This document shows, piece after piece, positions 1 to 6,773 of a stretch of 32,076 nucleotides of DNA. Every line of letters begins with the position of its first letter. Within the stretch, counting starts at the first letter, position 1. The position numbers and the translations under genes were made by a program. The stretch spans positions 1 to 32,076 of the forward strand of contig CANQBL010000009.1 in NCBI GenBank assembly GCA_947589105.1, given 5' to 3'. The notes beneath the pieces are model-generated. The model made no database searches. It saw nothing but the letters and a program-made list of their open reading frames with translations, and was not told the DNA's origin. The DNA is from an uncultured Bacilli bacterium. Its GTDB lineage: Bacteria; Bacillota_I; Bacilli_A; RF39; UBA660.

Positions 1-75
1 GGTATCAGGTTCACCAGTAGTAACCTCTCCTATTGTTAATGTAGGTGTGGCACCAGTAGGACCTGTAGGACCTGT
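1..75 (-). pseudogene. 3' part of a collagen-like gene, separated from its start by the integrated element
   Basis: Read on the minus strand this encodes Gly-Pro-Thr triplets followed by GATPTLTIGEVTTGEPDT and runs off the window edge. A Gly-X-Thr tract followed by this kind of sequence is typical of the junction between the collagen-like stalk and the C-terminal domain in BclA-type surface proteins. It has no start codon or ribosome binding site of its own, because the upstream codons belong to the mobile element. Joining base 73 to the GT at 5590-5591 continues the frame of the fragment at 5562-5750. It is therefore one interrupted gene, not two. The C-terminal domain lies outside the window, so its intactness is unknown. 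Confidence 0.8.
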
Positions 76-84
76 TGCTCGATT
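67..84. other. Attachment-site junction at the recombinase end (core GT at 74-75)
   Basis: The plus strand reads AGGACC-T-GT-TGC-TCGATT. The outer half, AGGACC (67-72), is collagen-repeat DNA. The inner half, TCGATT (79-84), matches AATCGA at the other junction as an inverted repeat. Swapping halves around the shared GT with 5581-5598 rebuilds two symmetric sites, which is what a large serine integrase would have recombined. Confidence 0.8.
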
Positions 85-106
85 GTTTAATTCTTCTTTA
101 TTTATT

Positions 107-2134
107 TTAAATAGTAAAATTCCATATTATCTTTAAATCTCTATCATTTTTTTCTTCATCATAGGGACCTATAATAACTTTATCTATGAAGTCGTTAATT
201 ATTTCAACGTTTAATTTATCAATATGACGATATTTTTTAAATATATTCTTTTTAGATTTTAATGTTTCTTTTTTAAGAGTAGTTGTTGCTATATCTTTTT
301 TTACTATTTTTAATCTATCTTCTAGCATAGCATTATCATCTTTATATTTATTCATTAAAATTACAAATTCTTTTTCTGGCAGTAATCCAGAAATTCGATC
401 TTCATATAGTTTTTGAAAATATGTACTTTTATTTTGTAAATCTTTATTAATTTTAATTTCTTCTTTTTCAAGTGCTTTTAATTTGTCTTTAAATAAATCT
501 TGTTCTATTTCTTCATCATTCAATTTATTAAGAGTATCATTATCGTAAAACTTATCTAGCATAGTATTTATTTTGTCTAAAACAAAATTATGTAATTCAT
601 CTTCTCTTAGCCATTTTTTATTATCACAATTAGCCCAGTTGTCTTTTTTATCCTTACAACATAAATATCCAAATCCATTTTCGTTATTCTTTCCACATTT
701 AGAAAAAATCCTATTACAATTCATACAATAAACCTTATTAGAAAATGCGTGTACTGTTCCATTATTACAACTTCTAGCTTTTTCTTCTAATCTTTTTTGT
801 ACGTTATACCAAATACTTTGATCGACAATGGCTTTATGAGTATTATTTTTTCTTATTCTATCTTCATCATCATTTTTAATAATTGTATGATTTTTATAAC
901 TTACAGTAGTTGTCTTAAATTGTACCATATTACCAATATAGACTTCATCTTTTAAAATTTTTTTAATTGATTGTTCGGACCATTTCATTTTTCTTCTTAT
1001 ATTTTTTTCAAATACTAAATTTATATTTTCGTTATCTACATATCCCTTAATATCAAAATAATATTTTTCGTGTTTTAGATTTTCTTTTAATTTTATCTCA
1101 AATTGATAATAGGTAATATGGGTACGATCTAATTCTTTTGTTATTGTTGCAATACAAGTTGCAGTTTTAGGAATAATATCATTTTCTTTTATAGGAATAA
1201 AATCATTTTCATTAAATTTCCTAATATCTAAATCTTCTTTTTTTGAATAATATATTTTTGTTCTATCATTAGAGTATCTTTTTAAAGTAATATTACATTT
1301 ATTATTAAATGTTTTCATATCAGTTGTAATATAATTAAAACTAATTAAATTATTTAATATTTGATCTTCTTTATTTGTAAAATTAACACTGACAACATAA
1401 GTACCAGCTTTATCAATACAATCATAATCAAAATATTTTTTTAGTAAAGGTATTTTAAGTTTAGAGCCATTTGACATTTTATATTCTAATGGACTTAATA
1501 TCTTATCTTCATTAAGACCATTTGCTATTTTATCTAATCCATATCCTTTCCAATATTCATCAAAAATTCTTTTTACATTTATTGAAGCTACGGGATCAGG
1601 TATTAAATGATTTTTATTTTCCGGATCTTTTAAATATCCATATGCAGTAAAGCTTGCAGTGCACTCTCCGGCTTTTCTTTTTGATCTAAATGTTTCACGG
1701 ATATTTAAGGAAGCATCTTCAAGCATCCATTCATCAGTTAAACCTAAAATTTGACTTGTCTTTTTAGTTTCTCTTTTAGCATTATCAATTTTATCAACAA
1801 CTGTTTTAAATCTAACGCCCCATTCGTGAAACTTATTATGTATATATTTTTCTATAAGTTCAGAATCTCTTGCAAATCTAGCTTGTGTTTTACATAGAAC
1901 AATATCGACGTTACCAGAAGAACATTCTTTTATCATTTTATTAAATTCTGGGCGAGTAGCATCTCCTCCGGACCAATCTTCATCACTATAGACACCAACT
2001 ATTCGCCAGCCTTCATTTTCAGCATATTCTCTTAACATTAATTCTTGATTCTTAATACTTTCTGATAATTCATCTTTTGTAAGTTTATTGCGATCTTCAT
2101 CTGATAATCTTAAATACAATATTACCTTATTCAA
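107..2134 (-). CDS. Large serine recombinase (integrase/excisionase of the element)
   Basis: This is a site-specific DNA recombinase of the large serine family, 675 aa. The N-terminal resolvase domain covers about residues 3-150, with catalytic Ser11 in YLRLSDED and the conserved ARFARDSELIE helix near 85-95. The recombinase domain starts near YGYLKDPENK (165) and resumes at KWSEQSIKKILKDEVYIGN (384-402). A zinc ribbon (CMNC…CGK…LCC…C, about 470-503) is followed by a coiled coil (about 540-630). Between residues 232 and 380 there is an extra segment of about 150 residues not normally found in this family. I start it at the TTG at 2134, which overlaps the stop of the upstream 58-aa ORF and has a G-rich site (GGGGGCGG) just before it; an upstream ATG at 2164 would add ten residues that do not look like the family. 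The gene ends about 30 bp from the attachment core, a common arrangement. Confidence 0.93.
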   Translation of the reverse strand: MNKVILYLRLSDEDRNKLTKDELSESIKNQELMLREYAENEGWRIVGVYSDEDWSGGDATRPEFNKMIKECSSGNVDIVLCKTQARFARDSELIEKYIHNKFHEWGVRFKTVVDKIDNAKRETKKTSQILGLTDEWMLEDASLNIRETFRSKRKAGECTASFTAYGYLKDPENKNHLIPDPVASINVKRIFDEYWKGYGLDKIANGLNEDKILSPLEYKMSNGSKLKIPLLKKYFDYDCIDKAGTYVVSVNFTNKEDQILNNLISFNYITTDMKTFNNKCNITLKRYSNDRTKIYYSKKEDLDIRKFNENDFIPIKENDIIPKTATCIATITKELDRTHITYYQFEIKLKENLKHEKYYFDIKGYVDNENINLVFEKNIRRKMKWSEQSIKKILKDEVYIGNMVQFKTTTVSYKNHTIIKNDDEDRIRKNNTHKAIVDQSIWYNVQKRLEEKARSCNNGTVHAFSNKVYCMNCNRIFSKCGKNNENGFGYLCCKDKKDNWANCDNKKWLREDELHNFVLDKINTMLDKFYDNDTLNKLNDEEIEQDLFKDKLKALEKEEIKINKDLQNKSTYFQKLYEDRISGLLPEKEFVILMNKYKDDNAMLEDRLKIVKKDIATTTLKKETLKSKKNIFKKYRHIDKLNVEIINDFIDKVIIGPYDEEKNDRDLKIIWNFTI

Positions 2135-2303
2135 TATGGCCGCCCCCAAAAACTCTATTTTCAATTCGTTTTATATATTTAAAATATTTTTTATTAAAAA
2201 TCGTTTTTAATTCTTCTTGAGTAGAATTTTCTTTATCAGTTTTAAATTCTTCTGTATAATTAAAATTTGTTTTTATATATTTTTTCCCCTTTTTATTATT
2301 CAT
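2127..2303 (-). CDS. 58-aa basic protein translationally coupled to the recombinase
   Basis: The sequence begins MNNKKGKKYIKTNFNYTEEF and ends IENRVFGGGHIE. It has a very strong ribosome site (AAGGGGGG, 6 nt before ATG), and its TAA stop overlaps the TTG start of the recombinase, so ribosomes can pass from one to the other. It is Lys-rich and has no membrane segment. I do not recognise a named family. Small genes just ahead of serine recombinases sometimes encode directionality or accessory factors, which is only an inference here. Confidence 0.72.
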   Translation of the reverse strand: MNNKKGKKYIKTNFNYTEEFKTDKENSTQEELKTIFNKKYFKYIKRIENRVFGGGHIE

Positions 2304-2329
2304 TTCAACCCCCCTTATAAATAAAAAAA

Positions 2330-2400
2330 CTATAATAGTAGTTCTTATTTAATTTTATTCATAAGTATAAAAAGTAATACTATTATAATTTTTAAAATCA
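2330..2400. promoter_or_regulatory. Possible operator: repeated ACTATWATA-type motifs upstream of the recombinase genes
   Basis: ACTATAATAGT (2330-2340) is a perfect dyad, and closely related sequence recurs nearby at about 2381-2391. Both lie upstream of the 58-aa ORF. They could be a repressor site or simply AT-rich promoter DNA; no clear TTGACA-type element could be fixed. The wider stretch 2304-2475 holds no convincing gene. Confidence 0.25.
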
Positions 2401-2475
2401 CATATTATAGTTTTATAATTATTATATAAAGATAAATTCTCATTAAGATAGCATGTAGGTTCTAAATCAAAATGT

Positions 2476-2518
2476 AAAAAAGCAAAAGGAAGAGGGGTTA
2501 AAAAAAAGAATTTTGCTT
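2476..2518 (-). terminator. Weak terminator-like hairpin after the peptide operon
   Basis: On the minus strand, AAGCAAAA and TTTTGCTT form an 8-bp stem around a loop of about 23 nt, and a T run follows. The stem is AT-rich and the loop long, so this is only a plausible end for the ABC-F/radical SAM/peptide operon. Confidence 0.35.
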
Positions 2519-2556
2519 AATACGAAACTCTTTTATGTTGAATGACTAATTTTGTT

Positions 2557-2658
2557 TTAACATTTAATCCAATTTGATAATGTACCACGCCAATTATTTT
2601 CTTCTGTCGAGTTGCGGATAGACTCAATAACCAAGTTTAAAAAATCTTTATTAGACAT
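2557..2658 (-). CDS. 33-aa peptide, candidate precursor for the adjacent radical SAM enzyme
   Basis: The peptide reads MSNKDFLNLVIESIRNSTEE followed by NNWRGTLSNWIKC. It lies 22 nt downstream of the radical SAM/SPASM gene on the same strand. Its AAGGAGGTG ribosome site, at ideal spacing, is the best in the element; an in-frame ATG 18 nt upstream sits before that site and is not the likely start. The N-terminal two thirds is an amphipathic helix-like leader. The last 13 residues carry two NW-x-(G/K) units and a C-terminal Cys, residues that SPASM enzymes commonly modify in other RiPPs. Function as a precursor is inferred from position, size and composition. No sequence family was recognised, and no protease or dedicated exporter is nearby. 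Confidence 0.7.
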   Translation of the reverse strand: MSNKDFLNLVIESIRNSTEENNWRGTLSNWIKC

Positions 2659-2680
2659 TATTAGCACCTCCTTCATTTTT

Positions 2681-3733
2681 TTAAATTTTTTCTATTTCAT
2701 TAAATAAATGTTTTCTTTGTTCACAGTAAACATATATGCCTTCGTGAGTTAATTCATCATGAGTATTAACTCTTGTGGCTGGACAACCATTATGGCATAT
2801 ATTAAATATTTTACAATTTTTGCATTTTTTAGGAATATAATTAATTTTCTTTACAAAATTTTTATATGATTCTGATAAAAATACATTTTTTAATTCTGTT
2901 TCTTTTATATTTCCATATGAAGTTGTACTTCTTAAATACTCACAGGGGTAAATATTTCCTTGTTCATCGATAGAAATCCATTTAGAACACATTCCTCTAT
3001 TAGAACACAACGACGTTGTTGTTCCCGCATACCACATTAATATTTCATCTATTTCTCTTACTTTGATTTCTGAGTTTTGGAATTCCAACCATTTTTTTAA
3101 TATGTTAATCAAATACTTGTCCCATTTATTACTAGAGATACTAAAATTATCGGTTGCAGAATCATATACTGGACTATACTTTATTTCTTTAAATCCATTT
3201 TTCACAAAAAATTCAAAATTTTTTACTCCATAATCATATGTATTTTGTGAAACTGTTGCAATAATTGGAGGATTAATTTTATGATTTCTCAAAATATTAA
3301 TACCTTCCATAACCTTGTCAAAACTACCTATTTCTGAATTAAATAATCTATTTTTATTATGTGATAATTTATCTCCATCTAAACTTACACTAACTATAAA
3401 ATTGTTTTGCTTGAAAAATTCTGCAAATTCATCTGTAACTAAGATTGCATTTGTTTGTATCATATTATATACCTTTTTAGATTGTGTTTTATATTTATTT
3501 ACAATTTTTATATAATTTTTGTAAAAATTCAATCCTGCCATCATTGGTTCGCCACCATGCCAACTCACAATTAAATTATCAGTTAATTCAAAAGCCTCTT
3601 TTATAATTTTATCTAAAAGATTTTCATTTAATATGCTGAATTTTGAACTTTTAAATGGAGCAGCATAACAATAACTACAATTTAAATTACAATGATTTCC
3701 TACAGGTTTGATTTGCAATGTTAATTCTTTCAT
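2681..3733 (-). CDS. Radical SAM/SPASM peptide-modifying enzyme
   Basis: This is a 350-aa radical SAM protein. C15-x3-C19-x2-C22 (GNHCNLNCSYCYA) binds the SAM-reducing 4Fe-4S cluster, and WHGGEP follows, as in anSME-like enzymes. The C-terminal SPASM region has cysteines at CSNRGMCS, YPCEY, CKNCKIFNICHNGC and a final YC, enough for two auxiliary clusters. The family contains sulfatase maturases and many RiPP maturases. No sulfatase is present, and a 33-aa ORF lies directly downstream, which favours peptide maturation. The start is placed at the ATG at 3733 behind AGGTGG; a GTG three codons upstream is possible. It follows the ABC-F gene by 16 nt and must share its transcript. The cytoplasmic chemistry and the substrate are not shown by the sequence. 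Confidence 0.88.
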   Translation of the reverse strand: MKELTLQIKPVGNHCNLNCSYCYAAPFKSSKFSILNENLLDKIIKEAFELTDNLIVSWHGGEPMMAGLNFYKNYIKIVNKYKTQSKKVYNMIQTNAILVTDEFAEFFKQNNFIVSVSLDGDKLSHNKNRLFNSEIGSFDKVMEGINILRNHKINPPIIATVSQNTYDYGVKNFEFFVKNGFKEIKYSPVYDSATDNFSISSNKWDKYLINILKKWLEFQNSEIKVREIDEILMWYAGTTTSLCSNRGMCSKWISIDEQGNIYPCEYLRSTTSYGNIKETELKNVFLSESYKNFVKKINYIPKKCKNCKIFNICHNGCPATRVNTHDELTHEGIYVYCEQRKHLFNEIEKI

Positions 3734-3749
3734 ATTCACCACCTAAATG

Positions 3750-5393
3750 CTATTTTTTATATAATTTCTTTTCTGAATTAACTTGATGATAATATTCAAC
3801 AGTTTTTTTATCATAAAAATTTAATTGCCCACTCGGTAGTATTAATTCTCTTTCAATATCTAAATTATCCACAAATTCGGGATTATGGGATACGACTAAC
3901 ATTGTACCCTGAAACGTTTTAAATGTTTCAGCTATAATTTTTTGAGTTTCTGGATCTAAATGATTTGTTGGTTCATCCAAGATTAACATATTAGCTCCTT
4001 TTAAAGATAACTTTGCTAAAGCAATACGACTTTTTTCTCCTGGAGATAAAATAGAAACTTTTTTAAATACATCATCTCCATAAAATAAAAATCTACCTAA
4101 AATATTTCTTATTTTATTTTTTGAAAGAGAAATATCTGAAAAATTGTCTATTATAGATTTATCATTGTCTAATAATTCATGTTCTTGGGCATAATATCCC
4201 AAATCTGTTTTATTGCCAATTTGAATTTCACCACTATCTGGAGTTAATTGGCCTACAATTAATTTTAATAAAGTAGATTTTCCAACTCCATTTTCTCCAA
4301 CAATCAAAAATTTTTCACCACGTTTTAATTCAAAAGATAAATTGTGAATTATGTCTGATTGTGCTTTTTTGTCATATTTAAAAGATAAATTTTTTACTCT
4401 TAATGGAAAATTATTACTTTCTCTAAGCATATCCATTTGTATTTTTGCTTGTTTTTGTAAAGGAGCAACTTCTATTTTATTAGCTATTACTTTTTCTAAT
4501 TTTTTTTCACGATCTTGAGCCATTTTTTTTCTTTTTCCAGATGCAGATTGATATTTATCTACCACTTCTTGCAATCTTTTTATTTCTTTTTCTTGTTGCT
4601 CAGCTAAATTTAACAAATTTTTTTCTCGTTCTGTATGTAATTTAGCAAAACGGTTATAATTTCCATCATATAATTCCATTTTTTTCGTTCTTTTGTCTAA
4701 AAATAAGATTTTTGTAGTTATTTTATTTAAAAATTCGATATCATGAGAAATAACATAGACACTGCCTTTATAATTTTTTAAGAAATTAATGACAAATTGT
4801 TTAGTATCATTATCTAAATGATTTGTTGGTTCATCCAATAAGATTACTTCTGGCATAGAATAGAGTAATCTAGCAAAAGCTACCTTGGATTTTTGCCCTC
4901 CTGATAGTTCGTTTAATTTCTTATTAAGTACATCGTCTGAAATAGCCATACCATTAATAATTTTTAAAAGTTCTGTATCTGAACTGTAATAATTCCAATA
5001 TTCTAATTTATTTTGTAACTTTTCTACCTTATTAAATAATTCTTTTTGTTTATTTTCAGATTGCTCTATAGCAATTTGCTCATATACTCGTTGTAATTTT
5101 TCATTTAATTCACTTATTGGCCTACCAGATAATAGAAAATCTAAAACAGTTATATCCATAGAAGGGATTTCGTCACTAATAACCTGTGGGAGCCATCCTT
5201 TACGTATATTATTCATAAATTTTACATTACCACTATCTGGAGAAACAAAACCTAATATTATTTTAAAAAATGTTGTTTTACCAGCACCATTGACACCAAC
5301 TATGCCAACTTTTTCGGATTCTGGAATATTTAAATTTATATCATTAAATATTTTTTGAACTCCAAAAGATAAAGTTAAATTTTTAATTTCCAT
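3750..5393 (-). CDS. ABC-F family ATPase (ribosome-acting; possible resistance or self-protection protein)
   Basis: The 547-aa protein has two ABC domains in tandem and no membrane segment. Domain 1 has Walker A GVNGAGKTT (33-41), signature LSGGQKSKVAFARLL and Walker B LLDEPTNHLD. A charged linker (EQQEKEIKRLQEVVDKYQ region) follows. Domain 2 has GENGVGKST, LSPGEKSRIALAKL and ILDEPTNHLD. ABC-F proteins act on translating ribosomes; some displace antibiotics, others tune elongation. I cannot assign a resistance subgroup. The start is at ATG 5393 behind AAAGGAGAC. An upstream in-frame ATG lies within the -10 box of the promoter, so it cannot be transcribed as a start. As first gene of the operon with the radical SAM enzyme and peptide, it may protect the producer, but it could equally be a passenger resistance gene. 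Confidence 0.9.
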   Translation of the reverse strand: MEIKNLTLSFGVQKIFNDINLNIPESEKVGIVGVNGAGKTTFFKIILGFVSPDSGNVKFMNNIRKGWLPQVISDEIPSMDITVLDFLLSGRPISELNEKLQRVYEQIAIEQSENKQKELFNKVEKLQNKLEYWNYYSSDTELLKIINGMAISDDVLNKKLNELSGGQKSKVAFARLLYSMPEVILLDEPTNHLDNDTKQFVINFLKNYKGSVYVISHDIEFLNKITTKILFLDKRTKKMELYDGNYNRFAKLHTEREKNLLNLAEQQEKEIKRLQEVVDKYQSASGKRKKMAQDREKKLEKVIANKIEVAPLQKQAKIQMDMLRESNNFPLRVKNLSFKYDKKAQSDIIHNLSFELKRGEKFLIVGENGVGKSTLLKLIVGQLTPDSGEIQIGNKTDLGYYAQEHELLDNDKSIIDNFSDISLSKNKIRNILGRFLFYGDDVFKKVSILSPGEKSRIALAKLSLKGANMLILDEPTNHLDPETQKIIAETFKTFQGTMLVVSHNPEFVDNLDIERELILPSGQLNFYDKKTVEYYHQVNSEKKLYKK

Positions 5394-5447
5394 AAATTTA
5401 GTCTCCTTTTTATAAGAAATTGAAGTTAATATTGAAAATTTAGCTAT

Positions 5448-5476
5448 ATTATACATAATTTATATTTAAATATCAA
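5448..5476 (-). promoter_or_regulatory. Sigma-A-type promoter of the ABC-F/radical SAM/peptide operon
   Basis: On the minus strand TTGATA (5471-5476), 17 nt and TATAAT (5448-5453) make a near-consensus promoter. The predicted 5' leader is only about 50 nt, with no obvious attenuator of the kind that precedes many ABC-F resistance genes. The position rules out the longer ABC-F reading frame. Confidence 0.8.
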
Positions 5477-5561
5477 GATAATTTTTCTGAGAAAAAAGTT
5501 TTGATTAAAGTGTTGCGCGATGATTTAAAGATAATAAAGTTTTAAGTTAGAAATTTTAATT

Positions 5562-5750
5562 CTATTTAGAAGATTTATAAAATCGACAGGTTGGTCCTGT
5601 TGGGCCAATTAGCCCAGTAGGACCTGTTGGACCAGTTGGACCCGGAATGTATCTTGGACAACAACATTTTCTATTTTGCATTTCACTTAAAGCAGTGTTT
5701 AAAATATTGCCTTCATAACAACTGTTTCCTACTTGAATTTGATTATTCAT
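5562..5750 (-). CDS. 5' part of the interrupted collagen-like surface protein gene
   Basis: This open frame encodes 62 aa. The Cys-containing N-terminus (MNNQIQVGNSCYEG…, then KCCCPRYIPG) leads into GPTGPTGPTGLIGPTGPT, then ends in CRFYKSSK. The last seven residues and the stop come from the element, so the protein is artificially cut. On excision the frame runs on into the repeats at 1-75. The start is well supported by AAAGGAGAT before ATG 5750. Short collagen-like stalk proteins of this design are found on the surfaces of spores and cells of Firmicutes. No secretion signal is visible, as is usual for BclA-like spore proteins. In the present arrangement the gene is very probably non-functional. 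Confidence 0.82.
   Translation of the reverse strand: MNNQIQVGNSCYEGNILNTALSEMQNRKCCCPRYIPGPTGPTGPTGLIGPTGPTCRFYKSSK
5581..5598. other. Attachment-site junction at the cargo end (core GT at 5590-5591)
   Basis: The plus strand reads AATCGA-CAG-GT-T-GGTCCT. AATCGA (5581-5586) is the element half and GGTCCT (5593-5598) the collagen-gene half. Paired with the junction at 67-84 it restores both parental sites as perfect dyads. Confidence 0.8.
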
Positions 5751-5809
5751 ATAATTATCTCCTTTCGATATATACTATGAAAGAAAATTTTTAAAACTTA
5801 TTATGTTTG

Positions 5810-5838
5810 TTGCAACTTCTTTTAAAATGTGCTATTAT
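5810..5838 (+). promoter_or_regulatory. Promoter of the permease gene
   Basis: TTGCAA (5810-5815), 17 nt and TATTAT (5833-5838) lie 28 nt before the permease start. The site falls in the divergent gap between the collagen-like gene and the permease. Confidence 0.65.
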
Positions 5839-5865
5839 CTAGTTGCTTATTTTTAAGGAGAAAAA

Positions 5866-6714
5866 ATGAAACAAATAATAATAGATACTTTACTTGATGC
5901 TGTTAAAATTTTTCCATTTTTAATCGTAACGTTTTTTATAATGGAATTTATTGAACATAAATTTAGTAAGAAAAGTAGAAAAAAAATTATTAAAGCTGGT
6001 AAGTTCGGTCCGATTATTGGAGGAATATTAGGCGCTGTTCCACAATGTGGTTTTTCTGTTATGGCAACTAATTTATATGCAACTAGAATAATAAGTATTG
6101 GTACACTAATGGCAATTTATTTATCAACATCTGATGAGATGCTTCCTGTTATAATATCACAAGGAGCTCCTTTCTCAGTTATTTTTCAAGTGGTTAGCTT
6201 TAAAGTTATTATAGGAATTACTTGCGGTTTTATTATTGATTTCATATTAAAAAGTAATGTTGATGAAAAAGTTAGTAATATAAAAGATTATTGTGAAGAA
6301 AATAATTGTGATTGTAAACATGGTATATTTAAATCTTCTATTAAACATACTTTTAATATACTATTTTTTATTGTTACAATAACTTTTTTGCTTAATACGG
6401 GAATCTTTTATCTTGGAGAAAATAACATATCAAAATTATTTTTAAAAGATAGTTTTTTTGCTCCTTTTGTATCGAGTTTAATTGGCCTTATTCCAAATTG
6501 TGGCGCTAGTGTTATTTTAACTGAGTTATATTTAAGTGGGGTTATATCCTTTAGTTCTTGTATTGCTGGTCTTTTAACTGGAAGTGGAGTTGCTATATTG
6601 GTTTTATTTAAGGTTAACAAAGATAAAAAAGATAATTTAAGAATATTAGCGATGTTGTATTTGATTGGCTCATTAATAGGGGTTACAATGCAAATTATAA
6701 ACGCACTTTTATAA
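5866..6714 (+). CDS. ArsP_2-like multi-span permease, putative heavy-metal exporter
   Basis: This 282-aa integral membrane protein has about eight to ten hydrophobic segments in two similar halves. Each half carries the same motif: VPQCGFSVMATNLY (about 58-71) and IPNCGASVILTELY (about 209-222). A Cys/His-rich loop, YCEENNCDCKHG (about 142-153), joins the halves and could bind a metal. The paired P-x-C-G motifs and the STSDEMLPVI segment resemble the family described as putative 10-TM heavy-metal exporters (ArsP_2). The substrate (Mn, Zn, As or other) cannot be told. A monocistronic unit is likely, with its own promoter and a terminator directly after the stop. Start supported by AAGGAG. Confidence 0.72.
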   Translation: MKQIIIDTLLDAVKIFPFLIVTFFIMEFIEHKFSKKSRKKIIKAGKFGPIIGGILGAVPQCGFSVMATNLYATRIISIGTLMAIYLSTSDEMLPVIISQGAPFSVIFQVVSFKVIIGITCGFIIDFILKSNVDEKVSNIKDYCEENNCDCKHGIFKSSIKHTFNILFFIVTITFLLNTGIFYLGENNISKLFLKDSFFAPFVSSLIGLIPNCGASVILTELYLSGVISFSSCIAGLLTGSGVAILVLFKVNKDKKDNLRILAMLYLIGSLIGVTMQIINALL

Positions 6715-6747
6715 AATACTGTCTATTTATTTAGATGGTATTTTTTG
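6715..6747 (+). terminator. Rho-independent terminator after the permease
   Basis: AATACTGTCTA and TAGATGGTATT pair over 11 bp with two G·U wobbles, and six T residues follow. It begins right at the stop codon. Confidence 0.75.
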
Positions 6748-6754
6748 TTATAAT
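6746..6754 (+). promoter_or_regulatory. Extended -10 element TGTTATAAT for gpmI
   Basis: TG-T-TATAAT lies 19 nt before the gpmI start codon and directly after a terminator. No good -35 box is seen, which fits an extended -10 promoter. It implies a leader of about 12 nt. Confidence 0.6.
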
Positions 6755-6773
6755 AAAAAAGGAGATGATAAAG

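Larger units (their letters stand above)
74..5591. mobile_element. 5.5 kb serine-integrase element inserted in a collagen-like gene
   Basis: The ends are defined by reconstruction. Outside the two GT dinucleotides (74-75 and 5590-5591) lie the two halves of one collagen-like gene; inside lie a serine recombinase and cargo. The rebuilt empty site is AGGACC-TGTT-GGTCCT and the rebuilt circle site is AATCGA-CAGGTTGC-TCGATT, both perfect dyads centred on the same GT. The element carries the recombinase, a 58-aa coupled ORF, a 33-aa peptide, a radical SAM/SPASM enzyme and an ABC-F protein. No conjugation, replication or capsid genes are present, so it is a small integrative element rather than a prophage or ICE. 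Whether it still excises is unknown. Confidence 0.82.

Noticed and set aside
5394-5456. 21-residue N-terminal extension of the ABC-F protein
   Set aside because: Its ATG lies within the -10 region of the operon promoter; the internal ATG has a good ribosome site.
74-5591. Prophage or conjugative element
   Set aside because: No capsid, tail, replication, relaxase or mating genes are present.
5562-5750. Complete 62-aa collagen-like small protein
   Set aside because: The last codons are element DNA and the frame continues in the fragment at 1-75, so this is half of a broken gene.
5761-5800. SigK-type promoter (CATAGTATA) for the collagen-like gene
   Set aside because: A -10-like CATAnnnTA is present on the minus strand, but the matching -35 AC at 16-17 nt is missing.
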